From NCBI GenBank assembly GCA_002730875.1, contig PCBI01000019.1, forward strand, positions 1-64,000: a stretch of DNA of 64,000 nt. The letters are read 5' to 3'. This document shows, piece after piece, positions 8,961 through 17,903 of this stretch. The DNA comes from Spirochaetaceae bacterium (GTDB lineage Bacteria > Spirochaetota > Leptospiria > Leptospirales > Leptonemataceae). A model generated the notes under the pieces. It was not told where the DNA came from. It searched no databases and saw only the letters and a list, made by a program, of their open reading frames with translations. How positions within the stretch are numbered: position 1 is the stretch's first letter; each line of letters starts with the position of its first letter. Both the position numbers and the translations under genes were made by a program.

Positions 8961-9350
8961 TCATTCAGACTTCACCTGTATCTTTTTCGTGGAAGGCTTG
9001 CTTACTGGAATTACCAGTTCCAGTACGCCGTTTTTTACCTTCGCCTGGATCTGATCTACATCGATTTCTTCGCTCAATCGGAAGGATCGCTCGTAGTCGC
9101 CCACTCCGTATTCGCTATAGACCAGATTCATGTTTTCGTAAGCGGGCTCTTCTACCCGGGCCTTGATCGTGAGCAGGTTTTTCTCCACGCTAACATCTAC
9201 GGAATTCTCATCGGCGCCAGGGATGTCCGCGTACAGATAGAAGGTGTCTTCTTTTCTGTAGAGATCCACCGCCGGCGAATAGATTCTATGTCGTGTAGGC
9301 CTCTGCTGCTCCACATTGTTTTCGGTTTTCTTTTCTACTGCTGTTTCCAT
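8961..9350 (-). CDS. Hsp20 small heat-shock protein (copy 2)
   Basis: A small heat-shock chaperone of about 129 residues. The alpha-crystallin domain carries YLYADIPGADENSV and ends GVLELVIPV. I place the start at ATG 9350 (METAVEKK) because GGAGG lies about 8 bases upstream. The open frame begins five codons earlier at a GTG that overlaps this Shine-Dalgarno. It sits between the two other Hsp20 genes on the same strand. The three differ clearly in sequence, so they are old paralogues rather than a recent duplication. Confidence 0.9.
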   Translation of the reverse strand: METAVEKKTENNVEQQRPTRHRIYSPAVDLYRKEDTFYLYADIPGADENSVDVSVEKNLLTIKARVEEPAYENMNLVYSEYGVGDYERSFRLSEEIDVDQIQAKVKNGVLELVIPVSKPSTKKIQVKSE

Positions 9351-9483
9351 AATATCTTCCTCCACTATTCTGGTTCTTTCTTGACTCTAGCTTAACTCTA
9401 GTTTACCGCTATCGCCAGGTTTGATTTCGTTAATTCTATTCGGTTGCGAAACCAGCGTTTCCGATTTTTCCTTTGGGCGGCGC

Positions 9484-9894
9484 CTATGAGGCCGCCACAG
9501 CTATTTTCCGAGGCCGGTCTTCTTCGGCTCTTTCGATCCTTACAGTCAATACTCCGGATTTTAGCTCGGCGTTGACCGAGTCACCATTCCCTTTGAACGG
9601 CAGGCGTACTACCTTCTCGTACTCGCCCACCGGACGTTCGCGGCGTACCGCATCGCCTTCCACTCCGGTTCGTTTAAAGCTAATACTTAGCTCATCATCC
9701 TGGAGCTGTAGATTCAGATCATCCGGATTCACTCCGGGAACTTCGGCGCGAATCAAGGCTTCGTTTTCGCCTGCGTACAGTTTAATGCCGGGATAGCTTC
9801 GACGATACCTGGGACTCTCTTTGAATCTGGATTCCAGATTGCTCAGATCGCTCCATAGATTTCGTTGCATCCCATACCAGTCATTCCAGAACAT
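9484..9894 (-). CDS. Hsp20 small heat-shock protein (copy 3)
   Basis: This is the first gene of the Hsp20 series in transcription order. It has about 136 residues and starts MFWNDWYGMQ. The alpha-crystallin domain has IRAEVPGVNPDDL and ends GVLTVRIERAE. AGGAGG lies 6 bases before ATG 9894; the frame is open seven codons further upstream but that start would overlap the ribosome site. It is divergent from the metal-transporter gene znuA with only about 95 bases between starts, where its promoter must lie. No CIRCE element was seen. Confidence 0.9.
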   Translation of the reverse strand: MFWNDWYGMQRNLWSDLSNLESRFKESPRYRRSYPGIKLYAGENEALIRAEVPGVNPDDLNLQLQDDELSISFKRTGVEGDAVRRERPVGEYEKVVRLPFKGNGDSVNAELKSGVLTVRIERAEEDRPRKIAVAAS

Positions 9895-9989
9895 GTCGTG
9901 CCTCCTCGCTTTCATTGTTCTACATTCAATCGTTCTCGCTTACTCTATAGCAAAAGCCGTGCCAGCTGCCACCGCGGAGGATTCGGCCT

Positions 9990-10919
9990 ATGAGGCCTCA
10001 CCGAAGAGTCCGGACTGTCAGAGTGGCATTAGTGGCAGCCGTTTTGTCAGCCGGGTTGCTCATCCATTGCATGCCGGAGAGCACAATTCCGTATCCGGCC
10101 ACTATCCGGCCGGTAGCTTTCTTGATCGAAAGGATTGCCGGTAGTAGAATGAGTCAGGCCCTGGTGCATCCGGGTCGCAATCCAGAGACCTACGATCCAT
10201 CCGTGGCCGATTTGATTCAGTTTCGGGATTGTCGAGTGTTGTTCTACGTGGCTCCGCGGCTGGACGGCTGGGCCGCCAATTTCCGCGAATGCCCTTCCCA
10301 TGCATTGCTGCCGGAAGCCCCCGCGAAGAACGATGGAGGCCATAGGACCGGGCCCTCCGGTCATTCGCACAGTCGGCTGGAGGTATTTGGTCCCGGCGAT
10401 CTTTCCACCAAAGGTGGCAGTGGCGATGAATCGGACCCCCATTTCTGGACTGATCCGCACCGTATCGAAGCAGTGTTACCGGTTCTGCAGAAACACCTGG
10501 TCCAGGCGGAACCGCGATCCGCAGAGCGCATTGAACAGGAGGTCCGTATTCTTGCCCAGCAGATGCAGTCCCTGGAACGGGAAGCTGCCGACCGGTTGAA
10601 GCATCTGCAGGGGAAACGGGCGGTTCTGATGCATCCCACCTATGCCAGCTTTCTGCGCGAGCACGGAATTGAAGTAGTGGCCATTGTCGAGCCCCTTCCT
10701 GGAAGGGAGCTCAGCGTGAAGGAATGGAGGCAGCTGTTGGCGCTTAAGCCTGTGGATCTGATCGTCCACGAAAGACAATTGCCCTTTCGTCAGGCCAGGA
10801 TTCTGTCCCGGGAGCTGAATGCAAAGATTGTGGAACTGGACCCCATGGGATCCCGGGCCCGAAACCTTACCGAGTTGCTTAGAAATCAACTGGATGCTCT
10901 GGCAGATCTCGATTTATAG
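9990..10919 (+). CDS. Zn/Mn-type ABC transporter substrate-binding lipoprotein (ZnuA/TroA-like)
   Basis: This is the metal-capturing component of a cluster A-I ABC importer. The N-terminal hydrophobic segment ends in LLIHC, so it is probably lipid-anchored in the periplasm. Family signatures are VHPGRNPETYDPS, a short His-rich loop (GGHRTGPSGHSHS) and DPHFWTDPHR. The HPTYASFLREHG and IVEPLPGRELS motifs follow in the C-terminal lobe. The metal cannot be decided; the His-rich loop favours zinc. GGAGG precedes ATG 9990. The ATPase gene follows after 83 bases; the permease is 3 kb away. Confidence 0.87.
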   Translation: MRPHRRVRTVRVALVAAVLSAGLLIHCMPESTIPYPATIRPVAFLIERIAGSRMSQALVHPGRNPETYDPSVADLIQFRDCRVLFYVAPRLDGWAANFRECPSHALLPEAPAKNDGGHRTGPSGHSHSRLEVFGPGDLSTKGGSGDESDPHFWTDPHRIEAVLPVLQKHLVQAEPRSAERIEQEVRILAQQMQSLEREAADRLKHLQGKRAVLMHPTYASFLREHGIEVVAIVEPLPGRELSVKEWRQLLALKPVDLIVHERQLPFRQARILSRELNAKIVELDPMGSRARNLTELLRNQLDALADLDL

Positions 10920-11002
10920 TAATTGCATGGCTGGCCGTGCCGGTTAAGGCTACTTTTCCGGCTCTGGCCAGAATAGCAGGGCGGGCAGAATGAAGGTGGA
11001 AA

Positions 11003-11809
11003 TTGGCTGACCCATGGAAGAGATTTGGACCGGTATTTCGATCCATTGACAGGGGCAGCAACGGGGAAAGCGTTTTGGAAAGTCAGGCATATTGTGTAAA
11101 AGTGGAAGGTCTTACGATTCGTTTTGGGCGAAACGTGGCGGTGGAGAACCTGGATCTGCTTTGTAGTCCGGGGTCCTGGACCGCCGTAATCGGTCCGAAC
11201 GGAAGCGGAAAGTCCACTCTTCTGAAAGCTATACTGGGTCTGGTGGATGTAGATCATGGCACCATCCACATCTCATGTACCGGCGCAGGCATTGGCTATG
11301 TTCCCCAGGCCAAGACCCTGGATCGAAGGTTCCCGGCCACGGTAATGGAACTTGTTAGCACCGGTCTACGATCCAGGTGGCCCTTTCTAATTCCCGGCGA
11401 AGTGAAAAAGCAGGTAGAGGCCTGCCTGGAACGTGTGGGGCTTCGCGGCTACAGCAAGCATTTGCTCAGCGATCTAAGCGGCGGGGAGCTACAGCGAGTG
11501 TATCTGGCCCGCAGCTTAATACGCAAGCCGGCTTTAATTATTCTGGATGAACCGGCCACCGGTCTGGATCGTTCCGGGGAGACAGATATGTATGTCCTTC
11601 TGGATCAACTGCGAAAGGAGCAGGGGGCCACAATACTGATGGTAACCCATGATCTGGACGCCGCCTACCACCATGCAACCCATGTGCTGATTATGAATCG
11701 AACCACCATTGCCGCCGGTACGCCAGCCTGCCTGAACCAGGAAAACCTGAAGGCAGCCTTTGGTCATTCCGGCCATGAGCATCCGGTGGGATTGCTCGGT
11801 CATGGATAG
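11003..11809 (+). CDS. Metal ABC transporter ATPase (ZnuC-like)
   Basis: The cytoplasmic ATPase partner of the neighbouring metal-binding lipoprotein. It has Walker [10 protein letters not shown], the Q-loop (YVPQAK), signature LSGGELQR, Walker B LIILDEP and a final switch His (MVTHD). The start is uncertain. TTG 11003 gives 268 residues; TTG 11075 would give a more family-like N-terminus just before VKVEGLTIRFG, preceded by a purine-rich GGGGA. It ends 2 bases from the stop of the convergent glucosidase gene, so the transporter operon is cut here from its permease. Confidence 0.87.
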   Translation: MADPWKRFGPVFRSIDRGSNGESVLESQAYCVKVEGLTIRFGRNVAVENLDLLCSPGSWTAVIGPNGSGKSTLLKAILGLVDVDHGTIHISCTGAGIGYVPQAKTLDRRFPATVMELVSTGLRSRWPFLIPGEVKKQVEACLERVGLRGYSKHLLSDLSGGELQRVYLARSLIRKPALIILDEPATGLDRSGETDMYVLLDQLRKEQGATILMVTHDLDAAYHHATHVLIMNRTTIAAGTPACLNQENLKAAFGHSGHEHPVGLLGHG

Positions 11810-11811
11810 AG

Positions 11812-13440
11812 CTAGAGCTCCAGCACAAGACCTGACCAGGGCCCCAATTTTGTATAGCCGTCTTCCAGGGCGGTTTCGCCGGAAGTGCTGAATCGTAGTT
11901 TTCCGGACGAATGCGAAAAGCGAACCGGGGCAGGACTGAAATTCATGAAGATTCGCAATTCCTGTCCCTGGCCTTTTCTTGAGTAAGCTACCACCGGTTC
12001 CGGTACTCCTTCCAGAAGATGCATGGAGCCACGGCGAAGGCAATCCATTTCCTTTCTGAGATGGAGCAGTTCTCGGTGAACATTGAGAAGCGAAAACGGC
12101 TGAGTCCTCTGGAATCCGACGTTGCATTGGCGATAGTCCGGATGCACCGGAAGCCAGGGTTCGGAATCGCCTTCTTTGCTAAATCCTGCATTCTTTTCCC
12201 CGTTCCACTGCATGGGCGTCCGGCAGCCGTCCCGATTTACGTACAGGTTCAAGCCCCTGGCCACTGCCGGCGGAAGCCACCAGTACTTGTGCGCTGTGGC
12301 ATCTTTGGCCCCCATATGCGGCAGATCCCCGTCGGGTATACCGATTTCGTCGCCGTAGTAAGTGATGGGTACGCCGCGGGCTGTGTATTGAAGCAATGCC
12401 AGTAGCCGCGCCAGGTCTGCGTTGCCTGCTATGCGGCTCATGTAGCGCCGGCGATCATGGTTGCCCAGGCAGTAGGTTGGGATGTAGGGCGTCGCATAAT
12501 TGGTTTCGTAGTTATTCAGGATGCCTCGGATTTCTTCCGATTTTTTGTCGTTTCCCTGTAGCTCAATAAGATCAAATAGCAGGATTAGATTCAGTCCGTC
12601 CTGGTTTGGACCCAGGTACTTCTTCACAACGTTTTTTCCGAATACTTCGCCCACAACGAAACGATCCGGCTCATATTCGTCGATAAGGGCGCGAACCTCC
12701 CGGGCCAGCTCAAATGTTTCCGGCCGATTGATGTTGTATTCCAGCTTCTGAAAGTAGCCTTCGTCAAAGTCGCTGGTGGGGACATACTTCCAGGAGAATG
12801 GATTGTCTCTGAATTGATCGTCTTTGAAGATACTGTGGAAGATATCCAGGCGAAAACCATCCACGCCACGATCCAACCAGTAGCGCATTGTTTCGAACAT
12901 GGCCTGCTTTACTTCCGGATTACGAAAGTTTAAATCAGGTTGGAAATCCAGGAAGTTATGGAAGAACCATTCATCGGTGGTGGAATCGTACTTCCAGCCT
13001 GAACCGCCGGGCAGACAGGCCCAGTTGGTGGGCGGTTTGCCTCCGCCCTTTCCTTTTTTCCAGATATACCAGTCCCGCCTGGGATTATCTTTGCTGGAGC
13101 GGGATTCCAGAAACCAAGGATGCTGATCCGAAGTATGATTCAGAATCATATCGAATACGATTTTCATATCCCGGGAGTGAACTTCGTCGATCAGCGCCAG
13201 GGCATCATCGGTAGTTCCATACTCGGGAGCCACCGAGAAGTAGTCGGTTATATCATAGCCGAAGTCCCGTTGCGGACTGGCATAATGCGGGGAAAGCCAG
13301 ATCGTTTCAAAGCCCATGTCCCGGATGTAATCCAGCTTTTCTATTATTCCAGGCAGATCTCCAATTCCGTCGCCATTGCTGTCATAGAACGAGCGCGGAT
13401 AAATCTGATAAATCGTAGTTTCTTTCCACCAATCTTTCAT
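11812..13440 (-). CDS. GH13 alpha-glucosidase (oligo-1,6-glucosidase type)
   Basis: A cytoplasmic glycoside hydrolase of the GH13 oligo-1,6-glucosidase/alpha-glucosidase group, hydrolysing alpha-glucosidic bonds of short maltooligosaccharides, isomaltose or trehalose-like sugars. The catalytic residues are Asp199 (GFRLDIFHS), Glu265 (VVGEVFG) and Asp329 (LGNHDRR), with QIYPRSFYDSNGDGIGD at the N-terminus. Start ATG 13440 is chosen because GGAG lies 6-7 bases upstream; the frame is open 13 codons further. Exact substrate is not determined. It lies on the strand opposite to the metal transporter it interrupts. Confidence 0.88.
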   Translation of the reverse strand: MKDWWKETTIYQIYPRSFYDSNGDGIGDLPGIIEKLDYIRDMGFETIWLSPHYASPQRDFGYDITDYFSVAPEYGTTDDALALIDEVHSRDMKIVFDMILNHTSDQHPWFLESRSSKDNPRRDWYIWKKGKGGGKPPTNWACLPGGSGWKYDSTTDEWFFHNFLDFQPDLNFRNPEVKQAMFETMRYWLDRGVDGFRLDIFHSIFKDDQFRDNPFSWKYVPTSDFDEGYFQKLEYNINRPETFELAREVRALIDEYEPDRFVVGEVFGKNVVKKYLGPNQDGLNLILLFDLIELQGNDKKSEEIRGILNNYETNYATPYIPTYCLGNHDRRRYMSRIAGNADLARLLALLQYTARGVPITYYGDEIGIPDGDLPHMGAKDATAHKYWWLPPAVARGLNLYVNRDGCRTPMQWNGEKNAGFSKEGDSEPWLPVHPDYRQCNVGFQRTQPFSLLNVHRELLHLRKEMDCLRRGSMHLLEGVPEPVVAYSRKGQGQELRIFMNFSPAPVRFSHSSGKLRFSTSGETALEDGYTKLGPWSGLVLEL

Positions 13441-13532
13441 TGCAGGCTCCAGAAAGACTGGCGCCGTCAACAAAGGCAATTAGAATGCATGTAACCTTCC
13501 GGGTGCATGCTTGATCCCTTCCTTAAAATGGA

Positions 13533-13928
13533 CTATTTTTCGGGCTCGAACTTGAGCGATAGCGAGTTGATGCAATATCGTTGTCCTGTAGGCGCGGGAC
13601 CATCCGGGAATACATGACCTAGATGCGCATCGCATTTGCTACAGAGAACCTCGGTACGGACCATATCATGGGTGCGATCCTCCTTGCTGGCTACCACCTG
13701 CTCTCTGGCGGGTTGCCAGAAACTGGGCCATCCGCTACCGGAATCGTATTTTTCATCGGACCGAAAGAGCTCCTCGCCGCAGCATACGCATTTGTACACC
13801 CCGGGCTCTTTATTATCCCAGTAGCGACCGGTAAACGCTCGTTCCGTGCCGCCCTGGCGGGCCACCTGGAATTCCTCCGGGCTCAATTGCTGTTTCCATT
13901 CTTCCTGGGATTTTTGAATCTTTTCCAT
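13533..13928 (-). CDS. msrB: Peptide methionine-(R)-S-oxide reductase
   Basis: It reduces the R epimer of methionine sulfoxide in oxidised proteins. Two CxxC pairs (CVCCGEEL and CSKCDAHLG) form the structural zinc site and RYCINS carries the catalytic Cys near the C-terminus. GSGWPSF is the substrate pocket. Start ATG 13928 gives 131 residues; the frame opens nine codons earlier at a TTG, and neither start has a good Shine-Dalgarno. It is followed on the same strand by the GH13 gene after about 90 bases. Confidence 0.93.
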   Translation of the reverse strand: MEKIQKSQEEWKQQLSPEEFQVARQGGTERAFTGRYWDNKEPGVYKCVCCGEELFRSDEKYDSGSGWPSFWQPAREQVVASKEDRTHDMVRTEVLCSKCDAHLGHVFPDGPAPTGQRYCINSLSLKFEPEK

Positions 13929-13980
13929 ATTACTAAAAAAGCAATGCAAGCGCAAAGCGGTCCATCATTTTAGACCTTGC

Positions 13981-14787
13981 ATGATTGTCGATCTGCTCTC
14001 CCTGGATTTCTTTGTTCGTTCGCTGATACTTACAACCCTGGTGGCCTTTTTCGCCGGCTACTACGGGGTATTTGTTGTGCAACGACAGATGAGCTTTCTG
14101 GGTTCCGGCCTGGCCCATGCCGCCTTCGGCAGCGTGGCCCTGGCCATGCTGCTGGATACAGAGCCCCTTTACATTGCCGTGCCGTTTACTCTGCTGGGAG
14201 CCACCCTCATCCACTGGTTGGGAAATCGCGGGCTGAGCGCTGATTCCAGCACGGGTATACTGTTCTCGGTAAGCATGGCTCTTGGAATTCTGTTTCTCTC
14301 ATTACGAGAGAGCTTTGGTCAGGATGCCTTTGCCTATTTGTTCGGTTCGGTGCTCTACGTCGAAACCGTCGATCTCTGGATTGCTGGCGGGTTGCTGGTG
14401 CTTACACTGGGAACCTTTCCGCTCTGGGGCCACTGGGCCTATGCGGGCCTGGATGCGGAGCTCGCAAAAAGCGATGGCCGCAAAGTGGATCTTCTGGAAT
14501 GGTTACTGGTTTCGCTAATTGCGCTGGTGATTGTGCTTTCTATCAAGTTAATCGGGGCGGTATTGATTACAAGCTTTCTGGTTCTACCGGCCTCTGCAGC
14601 CAGGATGGTTAGTCGCAGTTTTGCGCGAATGACGGTGCTTGCTATACTGTTTTCCATCCTCGGCGCTCTGGCCGGTCTGCTCATTAGCGCGTTCGCGGGG
14701 ACTCCGGCCAGCGCCGCTATCGTTCTGGTGCATTGCGGTATTCTGGGGCTTTGTATTCTGGGTCAGGCCCGATTTGGCCGAGCCTGA
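13981..14787 (+). CDS. Metal ABC transporter permease (ZnuB-like)
   Basis: An inner-membrane permease of the Zn/Mn/Fe ABC-3 family with about eight hydrophobic segments in 268 residues. The typical N-terminus is visible (LTTLVAFFAGYYGVFVVQRQMSF followed by GSGLAHAAFGSVA), as is the later ABC-interaction segment with LITSFLVLPASAARM. It is the natural partner of the binding protein at 9990 and ATPase at 11003 but is separated from them by two genes on the opposite strand. Its own promoter would lie in the 50-base gap or within msrB. Confidence 0.88.
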   Translation: MIVDLLSLDFFVRSLILTTLVAFFAGYYGVFVVQRQMSFLGSGLAHAAFGSVALAMLLDTEPLYIAVPFTLLGATLIHWLGNRGLSADSSTGILFSVSMALGILFLSLRESFGQDAFAYLFGSVLYVETVDLWIAGGLLVLTLGTFPLWGHWAYAGLDAELAKSDGRKVDLLEWLLVSLIALVIVLSIKLIGAVLITSFLVLPASAARMVSRSFARMTVLAILFSILGALAGLLISAFAGTPASAAIVLVHCGILGLCILGQARFGRA

Positions 14788-14852
14788 GGCAAAGGATGAC
14801 TCATAGTTCGATAGGAGCTGCCTACGGAAATGGCCTCCAATAGAAGCGCCTT

Positions 14853-14884
14853 GAGGCGGTAGAATCTGGAGGCGGTAGAATTAC
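14853..14884 (+). repeat. 16-bp direct repeat, two copies
   Basis: GAGGCGGTAGAAT occurs twice head to tail with a 16-base period in the short gap between the permease and the PAS-GGDEF-EAL gene. No function is evident. Confidence 0.6.
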
Positions 14885-14920
14885 TTTCGGGCCGTGGTGG
14901 CTTTTCCGGTATCCGGGACT

Positions 14921-17854
14921 TCAGCCGGATCGCATGGACCGATCCGGCGCCGCCAGGTATTCCCGAAAAGGCATGGGCCTGGAGATATAGTAACCCTGTC
15001 CGTATTCGATACCCATTTCTGCGAGCTTTTCCATAACACCTCGAGTCTCCACATATTCGCCGATGACTTTGATGTTTAGCGCCTGGCCCAGTTCGCGGAT
15101 GGATTTAATCATGGCCAGATCCACCGGGTCTTCGCAAATATCCCTTACGAAGATTCCGTCTATCTTGAGTATATCTACTGGCAGGGTTTTCAGATAGGCG
15201 AACGAAGATAGGCCGGAACCAAAGTCGTCCAGGGCAAAGTGAGCGCCCAGGGCCTTCACCGCCGCTATGAACTTCATGGCGCTTGCCATATTGGCCACAG
15301 CGGCCGTTTCTGTAATCTCGAAGCAAAGCTTGTTCGGATCGACCCCGCTGTCTTTGATCGCGTCCACCAGAAAATCTCGGAAGTTCTCATCGCCTACCGT
15401 GGCGCCGGAAAGGTTGATGGTGAAATAGTTGAACGGATCCAGCTTGCCGGACCCGTCTTTTTGAAAGTCACGGATTATCTCGAAGAAGCGGCCCACAATA
15501 TGGCGGTCCAATCGGGACATGAGTCCAAATCGTTCCACGGCGGGCACAAACATTCCCGGGGCCACGAGGTTGTTGCCGGATTTCATTCTAACCAGGATTT
15601 CGCATTGATGGCCCTGGCCGCCCTGTAGATCCGCAATAGGTTGACAGTATAACTCGAAGTTGCCGGCCTCCAGAGATTCCTGCACTTGGTTTACCCATTC
15701 CATCTCGGCTCTTCGCTTCGTAAGCGCTTCGTCGTCGGGATGGAAAATATGAATCCGTTGCCGTCCCAGTTCTTTGGCTGCGTAACAGGCAGTATCGGCA
15801 TCCCGGAGAATCTGCGTTTCGTTTTCTGCGAATTCGTCAATGAATACCACGCCAATACTGCAGCCCACGGTGAAGATCTTATCTTCCCATACGAACCGAA
15901 ACTCCTGCACGGCATCCTTGATGGCATTGAGGCAATTCATGGTATCTTCCAGACTGGAATCATGCAGTAGAATGCCGAATTCGTCGCCGCCCAGGCGCGC
16001 CAGTACATCCCCGTCCGGCATAAGCTTTCGCATTACCTGCGATAGCTGGCGTAGCAATTGATCCCCGGCGGAATGACCGCTGGTATCGTTGACTACCTTG
16101 AATTGATCCAGATCCACATAGGCGAAGGCATGAATTCCCCGTCCCGACCTGGCGGACTGGATAGCATCGTCCAGAAATACTTTGAAGCGATTTCTGTTTA
16201 TGAGTTCTGTGAGCGGGTCATGATTGGCCTGATGAGCCAGTATACGGGCGATTTCCCGGTGCTGAGTAATATTTCTGAATATGTAAGTAGTTCCAATCCA
16301 CTGGCCCTGCTGGTTTTCCATCCTGGATGATGTGATTTCTATGATTACTTCGCTGTCATCCTTTCGCAGGAGCACGGCTTCCTGGCGGCGGGATTCGTCT
16401 CCGCCGGGATTCAGACGATTCAGGGGGAGCGTTTCCCGGGATTCCTCGTCCACCAGCCGCAGCACCTTTTGTACTGGCAAGCCTTCCTGGCGTTTGGTCT
16501 TTTGCACGGCTTCGTCGTCGCCCTGCGGCGCGGTAACGGAATGCAATGGCGCAAGCTTCTGGATGATGCCGCTATCCCAGCCGGTTAGCTTCTGGGCGGC
16601 CGGGTTCATATACTCGATCTCCCCCTGTCGATCTACGGAGATCACCCCTTCCGAAATGGAGTTTAAAGTTATGCCCATCCATTCCCGGGCGGACTGCAAT
16701 TCCTCTACGATTCTTTCACGTTCGCTAACGTCGCGAATGATGGTGCTGAAGACTCGCGGGTTGGTCTCCTTGTGGGCGATGATGATCTGGGAGCAGGGTA
16801 TGTCATGTCCGTCCGGATGCCGAAGCGTCGTTCGGCCCTTCCAGATGCCCCTTTCGCCGGCCGCTGGAATCGCCTCCTCCATGATAAACCTGGCTACCTC
16901 TGGAGGGTGGAATTCTGCGATTTGAATCTGGTCGGCGGGCGTATCCAGGGGGGCCCCAATGAACTCTCGGCCGGCTTTGTTCATGAATAGATGTTTGCCG
17001 GCGCCATCTGCGATGGCGATAATATCGGCGGTATTGTCTACGACGTAGCGTAGTCGCTCCATTTGCTTTTCGGCGGCTACCCGGGCGCTAATGTCTCGCA
17101 CGCTAACCAGATAAAACCCCTGGCCTGCCATACGCATGGGAACTCCGGAGATATCCCCTTCGAACACAGTTCCGTCCATGCGAATCCCGGAACCTTTGCC
17201 GGACAGCTTACGCCCCATACGCACGGCCCGGGCAATCAATTCCACCGGTCGACCATATTCCGGACTAAGAAGGTCTCGAATGCCCTTATCGAGTAGATCG
17301 TCTTTGACTGACTGGTGGAATTTGCAGGCGGCCGGGTTAATATCTATGAGTTTGCCGCTACGCGTAAAAAGGTAGAGGCCTTCGGTGGAGTTCTGAAAAA
17401 TACCAAGGTACCGATGCTCCGCTTCTTCCAGGGCCCGTACCGCATCCATTTCGTTGGTAAGGTCTACTCCGGTACCAACAAGGATTGTGTCTTTTCCGGC
17501 CTTTAGTTTTCTTCCGGTTAGGAAGAAAGGAATAAGCTGTCCATCTTTGGTTCGCACCGGGGCCTGGAGCGTAGCTTCGCCGGTCTCCCAGACTCGCTCG
17601 GTAGCTTTCATCAAGGGCTCTCGGAACGATTCGTCCGTGAGTTCCGTGGTAGGCATGCCCCTTAGCTCTTCCGGAGTGTATCCTGTGATATCGCAGAAAC
17701 GCGAATTGAAATCCAGGAATCGGCCATCGGAGCCCACTACATAGAATATGCCGGGCAGAGACTCGATTAAAGCCTTTGTGAGCTGCACTTCACCGGTACC
17801 GGAGAAATGCGAAATGATCCAATGCCCTGCTGGTTGTGAGATTTTTTCCTGCAT
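14921..17854 (-). CDS. PAS-PAS-PAS-PAS-GGDEF-EAL cyclic-di-GMP signalling protein
   Basis: A 977-residue cytoplasmic regulator of cyclic-di-GMP. Four PAS sensor domains fill roughly residues 25-570. The diguanylate cyclase domain follows with intact RLGGDEF (622-626). The phosphodiesterase domain has EIL instead of EAL near 752 but keeps the catalytic Glu, and retains ITETA, DDFGSGLSSF and the later Glu of EYVE. Both activities are therefore possible. Start ATG 17854 (MQEKISQ) is chosen because the 51-codon extension would run into the upstream methyltransferase gene and has no family character. No membrane segment is seen. Confidence 0.88.
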   Translation of the reverse strand: MQEKISQPAGHWIISHFSGTGEVQLTKALIESLPGIFYVVGSDGRFLDFNSRFCDITGYTPEELRGMPTTELTDESFREPLMKATERVWETGEATLQAPVRTKDGQLIPFFLTGRKLKAGKDTILVGTGVDLTNEMDAVRALEEAEHRYLGIFQNSTEGLYLFTRSGKLIDINPAACKFHQSVKDDLLDKGIRDLLSPEYGRPVELIARAVRMGRKLSGKGSGIRMDGTVFEGDISGVPMRMAGQGFYLVSVRDISARVAAEKQMERLRYVVDNTADIIAIADGAGKHLFMNKAGREFIGAPLDTPADQIQIAEFHPPEVARFIMEEAIPAAGERGIWKGRTTLRHPDGHDIPCSQIIIAHKETNPRVFSTIIRDVSERERIVEELQSAREWMGITLNSISEGVISVDRQGEIEYMNPAAQKLTGWDSGIIQKLAPLHSVTAPQGDDEAVQKTKRQEGLPVQKVLRLVDEESRETLPLNRLNPGGDESRRQEAVLLRKDDSEVIIEITSSRMENQQGQWIGTTYIFRNITQHREIARILAHQANHDPLTELINRNRFKVFLDDAIQSARSGRGIHAFAYVDLDQFKVVNDTSGHSAGDQLLRQLSQVMRKLMPDGDVLARLGGDEFGILLHDSSLEDTMNCLNAIKDAVQEFRFVWEDKIFTVGCSIGVVFIDEFAENETQILRDADTACYAAKELGRQRIHIFHPDDEALTKRRAEMEWVNQVQESLEAGNFELYCQPIADLQGGQGHQCEILVRMKSGNNLVAPGMFVPAVERFGLMSRLDRHIVGRFFEIIRDFQKDGSGKLDPFNYFTINLSGATVGDENFRDFLVDAIKDSGVDPNKLCFEITETAAVANMASAMKFIAAVKALGAHFALDDFGSGLSSFAYLKTLPVDILKIDGIFVRDICEDPVDLAMIKSIRELGQALNIKVIGEYVETRGVMEKLAEMGIEYGQGYYISRPMPFREYLAAPDRSMRSG

Positions 17855-17903
17855 ATATGCCTGGTCTATTTTCCGGCGCGGCTTCCGGTCAGGAAGTCTA
17901 AAC

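Noticed and set aside
8724-9395. Plus-strand open frame of 223 codons across the Hsp20 gap
   Set aside because: It is mainly antisense to an Hsp20 gene and has an aromatic, composition-driven sequence.
9895-9989. CIRCE or Zur box between Hsp20 and the metal-binding protein gene
   Set aside because: I found neither a TTAGCACTC inverted repeat nor a clear Zur-type palindrome in this gap.
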